A DNA stretch of 50,326 nucleotides from JBFWRI01 sp050248995. Its GTDB lineage: Bacteria; Pseudomonadota; Alphaproteobacteria; JAIXQD01. Under the pieces are notes generated by a model, which worked only from the letters and a program-made list of their open reading frames with translations, was not told the DNA's origin and ran no database searches. A program made the translations under genes and the position numbers. The stretch lies in the NCBI GenBank assembly GCA_050248995.1, contig JBFWRI010000014.1, positions 1 through 50,326 of the forward strand, read 5' to 3'. Positions 33,101 through 40,882 of this stretch are shown piece after piece. The stretch's first letter is position 1. The number at the start of each line of letters is the position of its first letter.

Positions 33101-33506
33101 CACGCTGACCGACACGCACGGCTCGTTCGAGGTCATGGTGTTCAGCGAAGTGCTGGCCAATGCACGCGACCTGTTGAATGGTCATGCACCGCTGGTATGT
33201 AAGGTCAGCCTGCAGACACGTAACGAGGAAACGCGGCTGATACTGCAGGGTGTTGAAACAGTCGATTCACTTCTGGCGCGCGAAGGGCAGGGCGTGCGCA
33301 TCCAGATCGCCGACCCGCAGGCGGCATCGATGCTGCGCGAACTGACGGGCGCGATGGGCCGCGGCAAGTCACGCATTCAGGTGGATATCGCCGTCAGCAC
33401 CGAACTGGATGCCCTGCTGGAACTGCCCGGCGGCTATGCGCTGGGCGCGGTTGAGCGCCATAAACTCAAGCAAATGCCGGGTGTTGTGGCGATGACCGAG
33501 ATTTAG
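30105..33506 (+). CDS. dnaE: DNA polymerase III alpha subunit
   Basis: 1133 aa, usual length for the replicative polymerase. The N-terminal PHP domain begins HLRNHTAYSLSEGAI; the palm carries the catalytic aspartates in PDFDIDFCQDRRDEV (Asp397, 399, 401). The clamp-binding and OB-fold regions follow (for example VVEMAGLVKFDFLGLKTL, then the OB region at about 960-1040). The ATG at 30105 is preferred to the adjacent TTG because AAGGG lies about 7 nt upstream. Directly after guaC; no lolD/lolE genes are next to it, as they are in some relatives. Confidence 0.97.
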   Translation: MTIDFIHLRNHTAYSLSEGAIKTKDLPKLAVKNGMPAVGITDTNNMFGALEFAMAAADAGVQPVMGLQIDVALPDGKGAAPVVLFAQNQKGFQNLQNISSHAFLHSENPICITPDTLQQYNEGIICLTGGPQGWIGKQIIQGHMEDAESSLKQLVSCFPARLYIELQRHESEGQWPPEAATEATFFTWADQYNLPLVATNDCFFATPDMFEAQDALLCIADGRYLIETDRRQLTQDHYFKKSEAMVALFADVPEALINTVVIAQRCAFMPKFTKPILPPFPGLPEDTTAEKEMRKQARAGLKQRIKELPYDVDEKAYKDRLEYECAIIEQMGFAGYFLIVSDFIKWAKDNDIPVGPGRGSGAGSVASWSMQITDLDPLRFNLLFERMLNPERVSMPDFDIDFCQDRRDEVINYVAERYGRDRVAQIITFGALKARAALRDVGRVLQVPYPVVDRICKLVPNNPNNPVSLAEAIAGEPLLQHARQTDTQIARMMDIAIKLENLYRHASTHAAGVVIGDRPLTEMVPMYRDPANGMLVTQYNMKMVEMAGLVKFDFLGLKTLDVLQIATKMLAARGVDIDLLQLPLDDKPTFELLCRADTTAVFQLESSGMRDILRKLQPSVFEEIIALVAMYRPGPMDNIPKFLATKKGEEEPDYIHPLLEPVLKETYGIPVYQEQVMQIAQVLAGYTLGGADLLRRAMGKKIKAEMDAQREVFIEGCKKTNKLDEKFASMVFDLIEKFAGYGFNKSHAAAYALIAYQTAYLKANYPLEFMAASMTYDMADTDKLAIFREELRIKGVPLRQPDINRSMPTFTVEDNGIRYALAALKGVGRQAMEALIAERTKNGLFTSVQNFLERCDSRVINKKQMESLINAGAFDSLEPNRALLFENVEMMTRHAASLNDERATGQISLLADDKVSQNLKFKTVMPWDDLTKLQNEQKAIGFYLTAHPLDSFKALLERLKVLPSTTLATAQAGTLIKLAGIPVAFKERTAKTGSKYAFATLTDTHGSFEVMVFSEVLANARDLLNGHAPLVCKVSLQTRNEETRLILQGVETVDSLLAREGQGVRIQIADPQAASMLRELTGAMGRGKSRIQVDIAVSTELDALLELPGGYALGAVERHKLKQMPGVVAMTEI

Positions 33507-33520
33507 ATCTGGAATCATAT

Positions 33521-33549
33521 TTGCTTTTGCCCTATGGCAGGCTTATAAC
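33521..33549 (+). promoter_or_regulatory. sigma-70-type promoter for the 33582 gene
   Basis: TTGCTT (33521-33526), 17 nt, TATAAC (33544-33549). Ideal spacing, just after the dnaE stop. Confidence 0.5.
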
Positions 33550-33552
33550 ATC

Positions 33553-33573
33553 CTCATATTCAAAACATATGAG
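33553..33573 (+). promoter_or_regulatory. hairpin before the SD of the 33582 gene
   Basis: CTCATAT (33553-33559) and ATATGAG (33567-33573) pair perfectly (7 bp, 7-nt loop). The right arm overlaps the first bases of the GAGAGG SD (33571-33576). Confidence 0.4.
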
Positions 33574-33581
33574 AGGTCATT

Positions 33582-33965
33582 ATGAAACCCTTTGTTATGC
33601 CCGCCCCTGATCAAGCCTTTGTCACGAACTTGAATGCCGCCATGTCAAATGGCACTTTGGCTGTCGCTGATTTCGTTCGCGATAACATGGACGCCTGCTC
33701 ACAGGATGCTCACCTGCAACCCACATGGACCGTGTTAGCCGCCTGTTTCTTCCTTGAGGGTATTTCCCTAGGCGAGGTCGCTTTTAAGGCCGACCTGCTG
33801 CATACCACATTCGACCGGCGCATGGGTGGCTGGATGCCGCCAAGCCGCCCGGGCCTTGTTCAGTATGAATACCGCATGCTGGAAAGCATCCTGCGCGAAG
33901 AGGTTATGAGAAACCGACCTGCACATGAGCGTCGTCATGCCGAACAAGCGGCGCATGTTTCATAG
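33582..33965 (+). CDS. hypothetical protein, one copy of a local repeated domain
   Basis: 127 aa. Residues 13-65 (FVTNLNAAMSNG, VADFVRDNMDACSQ, LAACFFLEGISLGE) match the C-terminal repeat of the next gene. The rest (GWMPPSRPGLVQYEYRMLES and a basic, His-rich tail) is specific to this protein. GAGG lies 5-6 nt before the ATG and a good promoter is at 33521. No known family, signal peptide or membrane helix. It forms a two-gene unit with the following gene (8-nt gap). Confidence 0.6.
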   Translation: MKPFVMPAPDQAFVTNLNAAMSNGTLAVADFVRDNMDACSQDAHLQPTWTVLAACFFLEGISLGEVAFKADLLHTTFDRRMGGWMPPSRPGLVQYEYRMLESILREEVMRNRPAHERRHAEQAAHVS

Positions 33966-33973
33966 GTAGTAGC

Positions 33974-34693
33974 ATGACCATGGATACCCAGAATTCACCA
34001 TTAGCCAGAATGAGCATCGCGCAGGCCGCCGGCGTTATTCCTGTTGTTGAACTGATCCAGCAGGAGCCCCAGACATACGTGCACGGCGAAGGCTCGCGTT
34101 ATGCCATGCGCGCCATTGCAGCGTGTCTTTTCCTGTGTGGCCAGGAACGCCAGTTTACAGATACAAATGCGCCAGATGAGCTAAGCAAATTGATCATTGA
34201 GGGTTTGAAGGATGGTAACCCAGATGTCGTCGAAGGCTTTGTGGAGCGCATCCGCCAACTTAACAGTAAGCGCGAAAGGTCTGCAGGGCCGATTGAGATT
34301 GACACGGGTGATGGCACAATTAAGTTTGTTAGCCAGCCAGATGCAGCATCGATTAAAGATCGTGCTGAACTAGGTATAGACTTCGCCGTCAACCTGCATG
34401 CCGCATTGGATAATGGCCTTGAGTCGGCGCTTGATTTTATCGAGGCCAACAACGAAGAGTGCGGCAAGGAAGAAAACTTCCAACATGCGCTGCGTATCTT
34501 GTCGGCTGGCATGTTCATGGCCGGCCTGACCAAGGATGACGCTGACGATCAGCTTGAGACTTTGTCACCTGATGAATTAAGTGACTGGGTACGTGGCGTT
34601 CATGTGCCGCAGTCTATATTTATGGAGTTTTCCTGTGAAGAAATGGCAACAATGATCCGCGGCAAGCTGATGGAACGCCGTCTAAAGCTTTAA
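33974..34693 (+). CDS. hypothetical protein, two copies of the same repeated domain
   Basis: 239 aa. The C-terminal copy (residues 136-190: FAVNLHAALDNG, ALDFIEANNEECGK, LSAGMFMAGLTKDD) aligns well with the upstream gene. A weaker N-terminal copy (residues 14-62: AAGVIPVVELIQQE, AIAACLFLCGQERQ) shows the same layout: a short Ala-rich helix, an acidic helix with a Cys or polar turn, then a hydrophobic Ala/Cys/Phe helix. An acidic linker joins them. An AGGTAG SD precedes the ATG. Family not recognised. Confidence 0.6.
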   Translation: MTMDTQNSPLARMSIAQAAGVIPVVELIQQEPQTYVHGEGSRYAMRAIAACLFLCGQERQFTDTNAPDELSKLIIEGLKDGNPDVVEGFVERIRQLNSKRERSAGPIEIDTGDGTIKFVSQPDAASIKDRAELGIDFAVNLHAALDNGLESALDFIEANNEECGKEENFQHALRILSAGMFMAGLTKDDADDQLETLSPDELSDWVRGVHVPQSIFMEFSCEEMATMIRGKLMERRLKL

Positions 34694-34738
34694 CCAGGGC
34701 CCTAAACCCCTCATTTTCAGTATTTTTAGCGATTTTAC

Positions 34739-34768
34739 TTGGCTTTTGGCGAATCTTTCGGCTATAAA
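34739..34768 (+). promoter_or_regulatory. promoter of rpsB-tsf
   Basis: TTGGCT (34739-34744), 18 nt, TATAAA (34763-34768), leaving a leader of about 85 nt before rpsB. A GAATC methylation-type site lies in the spacer. Confidence 0.5.
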
Positions 34769-34858
34769 ACGCCCTATCACACAACCGCCGGGAACATATC
34801 CGGTGCAGGGCAGGTGCCTTGTTCCCCCGACGGTGACGTACAACTGGAGAGTAAGACT

Positions 34859-35659
34859 ATGATGCCATCGTTCACGATGCGCCAGCTGCTTGAAGCTGGT
34901 GTCCACTTCGGCCACAACACCCGCCGGTGGAACCCCAAGATGAAGCCGTACCTTTTCGGCGTTCGCAACAACACCCACATCATCGACCTTGAACAAACCG
35001 TGCCGATGCTGCATCGCGCGCTGGAAGCCATTCGCGACACCACCTCACGTGGCGGCCGCGTCCTGTTCGTCGGTACGAAGCGCGCTGCGCAGGCCAAGAT
35101 TGCCGAAAGCGCCCAGAAGTGCGGCCAGTATTACGTCAACCACCGTTGGCTGGGCGGCATGCTGACCAACTGGAAGACCATCAGCCAGTCAATCAAGCGC
35201 CTGCGCGAAAACGACGAGAAGCTGGATCAGGCTGCCAACACGGCCAATCAGGGCGGATTCACCAAGCGTGAACTGCTGGAAATCACCCGCGACAAGGAAA
35301 AGCTGGAAAAGGCTTTGGGCGGCATCAAGGATATGGGCGGCACGCCAGACATCCTGTTTGTCATCGACACCAACAAGGAAGCCATCGCCGTGCAGGAAGC
35401 ACAGCGTTTGGGCATCCCCGTTGTGGCTATTGTTGATAGCAACAGCGACCCCGATGGCATCACGTTCCCGATCCCGGGCAACGATGACGCCCTGCGCGCG
35501 ATCGATACCTATTGCGACCTGGTTGTCGGTGCGGTGCTGGAAGGCCTGCAACGCGAAGCCATCAGCAGCGGTGCCGATCTGGGCGCGGCGGAACTTCCGG
35601 GCGGCGTACTGGCTCCGGCCAACGACGCTGCGACTGAACTGGAAGCGGCTCAGGCCTAA
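34859..35659 (+). CDS. rpsB: 30S ribosomal protein S2
   Basis: 266 aa. S2 signatures: MRQLLEAGVHFGHNTRRWNP, RAAQAKIAESAQ, YVNHRWLGGMLTNWKTI, and TFPIPGNDDALRAID. The start at 34859 has GGAG 9 nt upstream; the open frame reaching back to 34739 covers the promoter and is not used. The C-terminus ends in an Ala-rich tail. First gene of rpsB-tsf, the usual order. Confidence 0.98.
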   Translation: MMPSFTMRQLLEAGVHFGHNTRRWNPKMKPYLFGVRNNTHIIDLEQTVPMLHRALEAIRDTTSRGGRVLFVGTKRAAQAKIAESAQKCGQYYVNHRWLGGMLTNWKTISQSIKRLRENDEKLDQAANTANQGGFTKRELLEITRDKEKLEKALGGIKDMGGTPDILFVIDTNKEAIAVQEAQRLGIPVVAIVDSNSDPDGITFPIPGNDDALRAIDTYCDLVVGAVLEGLQREAISSGADLGAAELPGGVLAPANDAATELEAAQA

Positions 35660-35682
35660 TCAGCAAAGGGTTTAATTTTACG

Positions 35683-35712
35683 CGTGGCGTCCCCATATCG
35701 GGGACATCACGT
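35683..35712 (+). promoter_or_regulatory. rpsB-tsf intercistronic hairpin
   Basis: GTCCCC (35689-35694) pairs with GGGGAC (35700-35705) around ATATC, extended by CGTG/CACG across a 2x2 internal loop. The tsf SD (AAGGAG) begins right after it. No T run follows, so it is not a plain terminator; it may set the S2 to EF-Ts ratio or mark RNA processing. Confidence 0.5.
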
Positions 35713-35725
35713 AAAGGAGTATACA

Positions 35726-36658
35726 ATGACGATTACAGCTGAACTTGTAAAAGAACTGCGCGAAACATCGGGCGCTGGCATGATGGACTGCAAAAAGGCG
35801 CTGGTTGAAACCAACGGCAACCTTGAAGAGGCCGTTGACTGGCTGCGCAAGAAGGGCCTTTCAGCCGCCGCCAAGAAGGCCAGCCGCGTTGCGGCCGAAG
35901 GGCTGGTGGGTGTTGCCGCTCATGGCGGTTCGGGCGTTGTCGTTGAAGTGAACGCCGAAACCGACTTCATCGCTAAAAATGAGCACTTCCAGCAACTGGC
36001 CCAGCACGCTGCCCAAAAGGCGTTGGCTAACCGTACGGCTGATATTGCCGAACTGGCTGCCACCAAGCTGGATAGCGGCGAAACCATTCAGGAAACGCTG
36101 ACCAAGCTGATTGCTACCATCGGCGAGAACATGAATCTGCGCCGCGTGACACTGTTGAGCGTAGAGCCGGGCATTGTCGCCAGCTATGTGCACAATGCTG
36201 CGGCACCGAATGTCGGCAAGATTGGCGTGCTGGTTGCCCTGGAAAGCACAGCGCCGGCTGACAAGCTGCACGCGCTGGGCAAACAGATCGCCATGCATAT
36301 CGCTGCTGCCCGCCCTGAAGCGCTGACGATTGCGGATGTGAATCAGGCGAACGTTGAGCGTGAACGTGCGGTGTTGACCGAACAGGCCGCCGCTACCGGA
36401 AAGGCACCTGAAATGGTCGCCAAGATGGTGGATGGCCGTATCCGCAAGTACTACGAAGAAGTGGTGCTGACGGAACAGACCTTTGTGGTTGATGGCGAAC
36501 GCAAGATCAGCAAGGTGATTGAGGATGCCTCGAAAGAATTCGGCGCACCGGTCAAACTGGTCGCATTCGCCCGCTTCCAGCTGGGCGAAGGGATTGAAAA
36601 AGAGCAATCCGACTTCGCTGCCGAAGTGGCAGCCCAAGCCGGCCTGAAGGCAAGCTAA
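35726..36658 (+). CDS. tsf: translation elongation factor Ts
   Basis: 310 aa. Exchanges GDP for GTP on EF-Tu. Signatures: LVKELRETSGAGMMDCKKAL, then LEEAVDWLRKKGLSAAAKKA in the UBA-like N-domain, and NAETDFIAKNE with the EF-Tu-contacting TDFV-type loop (here TDFI). Start at 35726 with AAGGAG 7 nt upstream; the longer open frame runs into the intercistronic hairpin. Ended by a strong terminator. Confidence 0.98.
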   Translation: MTITAELVKELRETSGAGMMDCKKALVETNGNLEEAVDWLRKKGLSAAAKKASRVAAEGLVGVAAHGGSGVVVEVNAETDFIAKNEHFQQLAQHAAQKALANRTADIAELAATKLDSGETIQETLTKLIATIGENMNLRRVTLLSVEPGIVASYVHNAAAPNVGKIGVLVALESTAPADKLHALGKQIAMHIAAARPEALTIADVNQANVERERAVLTEQAAATGKAPEMVAKMVDGRIRKYYEEVVLTEQTFVVDGERKISKVIEDASKEFGAPVKLVAFARFQLGEGIEKEQSDFAAEVAAQAGLKAS

Positions 36659-36664
36659 GATACG

Positions 36665-36695
36665 AAAGCCCCGCGAAAGCGGGGCTTTTTCTTTT
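36665..36695 (+). terminator. intrinsic terminator after tsf
   Basis: AAAGCCCCGC, GAAA loop, GCGGGGCTTT, then TTCTTTT. Strong stem with a stable tetraloop; separates rpsB-tsf from pyrH. Confidence 0.93.
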
Positions 36696-36730
36696 CAGAA
36701 TCACGGTTACAATGCGGGCAAGGAATTCAC

Positions 36731-37477
36731 ATGGCCCCTGAACAAGTCTTTCATAAAGCCCCGCCCGCTACCGCGAAGTACAAGCGCGTCTTGCTGAAGA
36801 TTTCGGGCGAAGCGTTGATGGGTGGCCGCGATAACGGCCTTGATCCGGAAACGGTAACGCGCGTTGCGCAGGAAATCAAAGACGTTACCGAGATGGGTAT
36901 CGAGGTCTGTGTTGTGATCGGCGGCGGCAATATCTTCCGCGGTGTCAGCGGCGCCACACAGGGTATCGACCGCACAACCGGCGACCACATGGGCATGCTG
37001 GGCACCGTCATCAACGCACTGGCCATGCAGAACGCGCTGGAGCATGCCGGCGTGAACACGCGCGTGCAGTCAGCCATCAAGATGGAAAGCATCTGCGAGC
37101 CGTACATTCGTCGCCGTGCCATTCGCCATATGGAAAAGGGCCGCGTGGTGATTTTTGCCGCTGGTACCGGCAATCCGTTCTTCACAACCGACAGCGCCGC
37201 TGCGCTGCGCGCCGCAGAAATGAACTGCGACGCGCTGTTCAAGGCCACCAAGGTCGACGGAGTTTATGACGCCGACCCCAAGAAAAACCCGGGTGCCAAG
37301 CGTTTTGAAAAGCTGAGCTATATGGATGTGTTGGCCAAGGAACTGAATGTGATGGACGCCAGCGCCATTTCACTGGCGAAGGACAGTCGCATCCCGATCC
37401 TTGTGTTCAATCTGCACGATCACGGCGCCTTTGCTGCCGCCACGCAGGGCAAGGGTACATTTACGTTGATTGGCTGA
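36731..37477 (+). CDS. pyrH: UMP kinase
   Basis: 248 aa. Bacterial UMP kinase of the amino-acid-kinase fold, making UDP from UMP. Signatures: VLLKISGEALMG, VVIGGGNIFRGV, GTVINALAMQNALE, FFTTDSAAALRAAE, KATKVDGVYDADPKK. An AAGGA SD precedes the ATG. Starts the pyrH-frr-uppS-cdsA stretch that links nucleotide supply, ribosome recycling and lipid synthesis. Confidence 0.97.
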   Translation: MAPEQVFHKAPPATAKYKRVLLKISGEALMGGRDNGLDPETVTRVAQEIKDVTEMGIEVCVVIGGGNIFRGVSGATQGIDRTTGDHMGMLGTVINALAMQNALEHAGVNTRVQSAIKMESICEPYIRRRAIRHMEKGRVVIFAAGTGNPFFTTDSAAALRAAEMNCDALFKATKVDGVYDADPKKNPGAKRFEKLSYMDVLAKELNVMDASAISLAKDSRIPILVFNLHDHGAFAAATQGKGTFTLIG

Positions 37478-37560
37478 ATTTAGGCCGTTTTTCCGCTTTT
37501 CGGCCCCCGCTGTTTCCAGTAAATATATGTGCAGTCACTTTTTGCCTGAAGGAGCCACCG

Positions 37561-38115
37561 ATGGCCGACCTTATGAAAGATCTTGAACAGCGCATGAACG
37601 GCGCGATCGAGCAGCTGAAGAAAGAATTCCAGGGCCTGCGCACGGGCCGCGCCTCGGCGTCGTTGCTGGAGCCGGTGGTTGTCGACGCCTATGGCAGTAC
37701 GATGCCACTGAACCAGCTGGCCAGCGTTTCGGTGCCCGAACCGCGCATGCTATCGGTACAGGTATGGGACCAAGGCATGACAAAGGCCGTCGATAAGGCC
37801 ATTCGCGAATCCGGCCTGGGCCTGAACCCGATCGCCGAAGGCAATGTGATCCGCGTGCCATTGCCCGACTTGTCGGCTGAGCGTCGGCAGGAATTGGCCA
37901 AGGTAGCCGGCAAATACGCTGAAGCGGCCCGTGTCGCCGTGCGCAACGTCCGCCGCGACGGCATGGATACCCTGAAAAGACAGGAAAAGGACAAAGCCAT
38001 CAGCGAAGACGAACACAAGGGCCAGTCCGAGAAAGTGCAGAAGCTGACCGATGATTTCATCAAGAAGATTGATGACACGCTGGCGCACAAGGAAAAAGAG
38101 ATCACTCAGGTTTGA
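37561..38115 (+). CDS. frr: ribosome recycling factor
   Basis: 184 aa, normal length. With EF-G it splits the post-termination ribosome. Signatures: GLRTGRASASLLEPVVVDAYG, IRVPLPDLSAERRQEL, AARVAVRNVRRDGMD. SD GAAGGAG 7 nt upstream. An 83-nt gap after pyrH includes a TAAATAT that may be a -10 element. The stop overlaps uppS by 1 nt (TGATG). Confidence 0.98.
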   Translation: MADLMKDLEQRMNGAIEQLKKEFQGLRTGRASASLLEPVVVDAYGSTMPLNQLASVSVPEPRMLSVQVWDQGMTKAVDKAIRESGLGLNPIAEGNVIRVPLPDLSAERRQELAKVAGKYAEAARVAVRNVRRDGMDTLKRQEKDKAISEDEHKGQSEKVQKLTDDFIKKIDDTLAHKEKEITQV

Positions 38116-38834
38116 TGAGTAATACAGTTCCCGCTCATATTGGAATTATCATGGATGGCAACGGCCGCTGGGCTGAAGCCAGGGGCGTGCCGCGGCTGGC
38201 AGGGCATAAGGCCGGCATTGATGCAGTGCGCCGCACGCTGGAAGCTGCTAAGGAACTTGGCGTGCGTTGCATGACGCTTTATGCCTTCTCAACCGAGAAC
38301 TGGCAGCGCCCGGCCGAGGAAGTGGAGAACCTGATGGGCCTGCTTCGTTTTTACATGAAAAGCGAACTGGCCAAATTACACGAAGAAGGCGTATGCATCC
38401 GTGTGCTGGGCAATAAAAAAGAACTGGATGCCGATATCCAGGATCTGATCCGCCAGGCTGAGGCGCTGACCCAGAACAATAATGCCTTCACGCTGTGCCT
38501 TGCCATCAATTATGGCGGCCGGCAGGAAATTATCACAGCTGTGCAGCAGCTGCAGTCATCGGGCCAACCGATTACAGACGCGTTGCTGGCGGCAACGCTC
38601 TATACACATGGGTTGCCCGACCCGGATCTTATCATTCGCACATCAGGCGAGCAGCGCTTGTCGAATTTTCTGCTGTGGCAGTCAGCGTATGCCGAACTTT
38701 ATTTCACCCCCGTGTTATGGCCCGATTTCGGCCGTGAAGACCTTGAAAAAGCCATTGCCGAATATTCGGGACGCCAGCGCCGATTTGGGGGGTTGGCAGA
38801 TGGGGCGCATCGGCCAAAAATAGACAAAGCATGA
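38115..38834 (+). CDS. uppS: undecaprenyl diphosphate synthase (cis-prenyltransferase)
   Basis: 239 aa. Makes the C55 lipid carrier for peptidoglycan. Signatures: HIGIIMDGNGRWAEARG with the catalytic Asp, TLYAFSTENWQRP, AINYGGRQEI, and LIIRTSGEQRLSNFLLWQSA, then YAELYF. ATG at 38115 overlaps the frr stop (an in-frame TTG precedes it). Stop overlaps cdsA by 4 nt. Confidence 0.97.
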   Translation: MSNTVPAHIGIIMDGNGRWAEARGVPRLAGHKAGIDAVRRTLEAAKELGVRCMTLYAFSTENWQRPAEEVENLMGLLRFYMKSELAKLHEEGVCIRVLGNKKELDADIQDLIRQAEALTQNNNAFTLCLAINYGGRQEIITAVQQLQSSGQPITDALLAATLYTHGLPDPDLIIRTSGEQRLSNFLLWQSAYAELYFTPVLWPDFGREDLEKAIAEYSGRQRRFGGLADGAHRPKIDKA

Positions 38835-39649
38835 TAAAAGACAAATTCAAGGACCTACCTGCCCGGGCGCTGAGTGCGGTTATCGTTATGCCTCTGGTGC
38901 TGCTGGCCGTATGGGCAGGCGGGATTTATTATAACGTTCTTATCGGAACAGCCTGCGTACTGGGTATGTATGAATGGCTGCGCCTGCACGAACGCTCGCC
39001 CAGTATCCTGTGCGACTTCTTTTCGTATGGAACGCTTGTCCTGATCTGGTGGCTAAGTTCTTATGGGTTGTATGGTTTCGCCTGCCTTACAATCACAGCG
39101 ATTACGGGGGTGGCCTATAACTTTTATAACCGAGTCAAGCTGGACAATGTGGAATGGCTGGCATTAGGCATCCCCTATCTGGGGACACCGATGGTCGCCC
39201 TGATGGCGGTTGGCAATGATCCGATGTCGCGCGAACATTACCTGATCTTCTTCCTGTTGGCCGTTGTCTGGGCTACCGATATCGGGGCCTACTTGTTTGG
39301 GCGCGTTATTGGTGGGCCCAAGCTGGCACCGGTCATCAGCCCTAGCAAGACATGGTCAGGGGCGCTTGGCGCTACGCTGTTTGGGACTTTGGTCGGACTT
39401 ATCTTTGCCAGGTATTTCTGGCAACATAGTTATACAGAGGTCATCATTCTTGGCGTACTGTTGACTATCTTTACACAGCTTGGCGACATGTTTGAAAGCT
39501 ACGTCAAGCGTATCACCGGCACCAAGGATAGTGGACGCATTCTGCCCGGCCATGGTGGCATTCTGGATCGCATTGATGGGCTGCTGTTCGCGGCTGTCAT
39601 GATCGGCGGCTGGCAGTTTGCGGCGCCAGCGTGGCTGCAGATTGGCTAA
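38831..39649 (+). CDS. cdsA: phosphatidate cytidylyltransferase
   Basis: 272 aa with about eight hydrophobic segments. Makes CDP-diacylglycerol for phospholipids. The CDP-alcohol signature lies near the end: KRITGTKDSGRILPGHGGIL, then DRIDGLLFA. Overlaps uppS by 4 nt. dxr, which normally follows in alphaproteobacteria, is absent; 102 bp of non-coding DNA separate it from rseP. Confidence 0.96.
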   Translation: MIKDKFKDLPARALSAVIVMPLVLLAVWAGGIYYNVLIGTACVLGMYEWLRLHERSPSILCDFFSYGTLVLIWWLSSYGLYGFACLTITAITGVAYNFYNRVKLDNVEWLALGIPYLGTPMVALMAVGNDPMSREHYLIFFLLAVVWATDIGAYLFGRVIGGPKLAPVISPSKTWSGALGATLFGTLVGLIFARYFWQHSYTEVIILGVLLTIFTQLGDMFESYVKRITGTKDSGRILPGHGGILDRIDGLLFAAVMIGGWQFAAPAWLQIG

Positions 39650-39751
39650 CTTTTTACCGGACCTGACATATTGCCCTGACGTGGCCCTTAATATGTTGAG
39701 GTTTTGACCTATTTCCATTAAGAATAATGACATCTTGTGGAGACCCTGTTT

Positions 39752-40882
39752 ATGGAAATTGTTGCCTTTGCGCAGAACTATGTCGTCACCTTCCTGATCG
39801 TCCTATCAGTGCTGGTTTTCGTGCACGAGTACGGTCACTTCTGGGTCGCGCGCCGCTGCGGTGTAAAGGTCGAGATGTTTTCGATTGGTTTCGGCAAAGA
39901 GCTGTGGGGATGGACCGACAAACATGGCACGCGCTGGAAAGTCAGTCTGCTGCCACTGGGCGGTTATGTGAAAATGTTCGGCGATACCGACGAAGCCAGC
40001 AGCGGTGTCGAGCCGCGTAATTTTACCCCGGCTGAAAAAGAACAGGCATTCTTCTCGAAAACGGTTGGCCAGCGTGCGGCGATTGTCGTGGCAGGCCCGG
40101 CCGCCAACTACCTGTTCGCTATCGTCGTAATGGCATTACTGTTCATGCTGTATGGCCAGCCTTTTACGCTGCCGGAAGCGGGCGAGGTAGCCCCGGATGG
40201 TGCTGCATATGCCGCAGGCATGCGCGCGGGCGACCGCATTGTTGCGATTGACGGCTTCAAGATCGAGCGTTTCGAGCAGATCCAGCAGCGCGTAGCGCTG
40301 AATACGGGAACGCCCAGCAAATTCGAAATCCAGCGTGGCCAGCGCCAGATGACACTGACGGTAACACCCAAGATTACAGAAGTTGAAAATGCCTTCGGCG
40401 ATACACACCGCACCGCGCGTATCGGCATTTCAAAAAGCGGCGTCGATGTGCTGCATCACACGCCGGTCTCTGCGCTGACTACGGCATTGGGTGAAACATG
40501 GCGGATCACCACCGGCAGTCTGCAGGCGCTGGGGCAGATGATCAGCGGTACCCGATCAGCCGATGAATTGGGTGGACCTCTGCGCATCGCTCAGATGTCA
40601 GGCAAGATGGCGCAGCTGGGCGTCGTTGAACTGATCTGGTTCATGACCCTGCTATCAATCAGCCTTGGCCTGCTGAACCTTTTCCCGATTCCCCTGCTGG
40701 ATGGCGGGCATCTGGTTTATTACGCTGTTGAAGCCCTGCGCGGACGCCCACTTTCCGAGCAATTTCAAGAGTATGCAGCTCGTTCCGGGTTTGCTTTGTT
40801 AATTGGAATTATGGTCTTTGCCACTTGGAATGATTTGGTACAGTTGAAAATCTTTTCGAGCCTCAAACAACTGTTCTCCTAA
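39752..40882 (+). CDS. rseP: RIP metalloprotease RseP/EcfE
   Basis: 376 aa from the ATG at 39752 (GGAG about 10 nt upstream; a GTG at 39737 is less likely). Site-2 protease: zinc motif HEYGH (His25, Glu26, His29) in the first membrane helix, one PDZ domain (about residues 120-205, AAGMRAGDRIVAIDG), and the second active-site motif NLFPIPLLDGGHL in a C-terminal helix. In E. coli it cuts an anti-sigma factor and signal peptides. Overlaps bamA by 1 nt. Confidence 0.96.
   Translation: MEIVAFAQNYVVTFLIVLSVLVFVHEYGHFWVARRCGVKVEMFSIGFGKELWGWTDKHGTRWKVSLLPLGGYVKMFGDTDEASSGVEPRNFTPAEKEQAFFSKTVGQRAAIVVAGPAANYLFAIVVMALLFMLYGQPFTLPEAGEVAPDGAAYAAGMRAGDRIVAIDGFKIERFEQIQQRVALNTGTPSKFEIQRGQRQMTLTVTPKITEVENAFGDTHRTARIGISKSGVDVLHHTPVSALTTALGETWRITTGSLQALGQMISGTRSADELGGPLRIAQMSGKMAQLGVVELIWFMTLLSISLGLLNLFPIPLLDGGHLVYYAVEALRGRPLSEQFQEYAARSGFALLIGIMVFATWNDLVQLKIFSSLKQLFS

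Noticed and set aside
34739..34858. Upstream extension of rpsB (40 codons)
   Set aside because: It covers the probable promoter and lacks an SD; the S2 family starts at MMPSFTMRQLLEAG.
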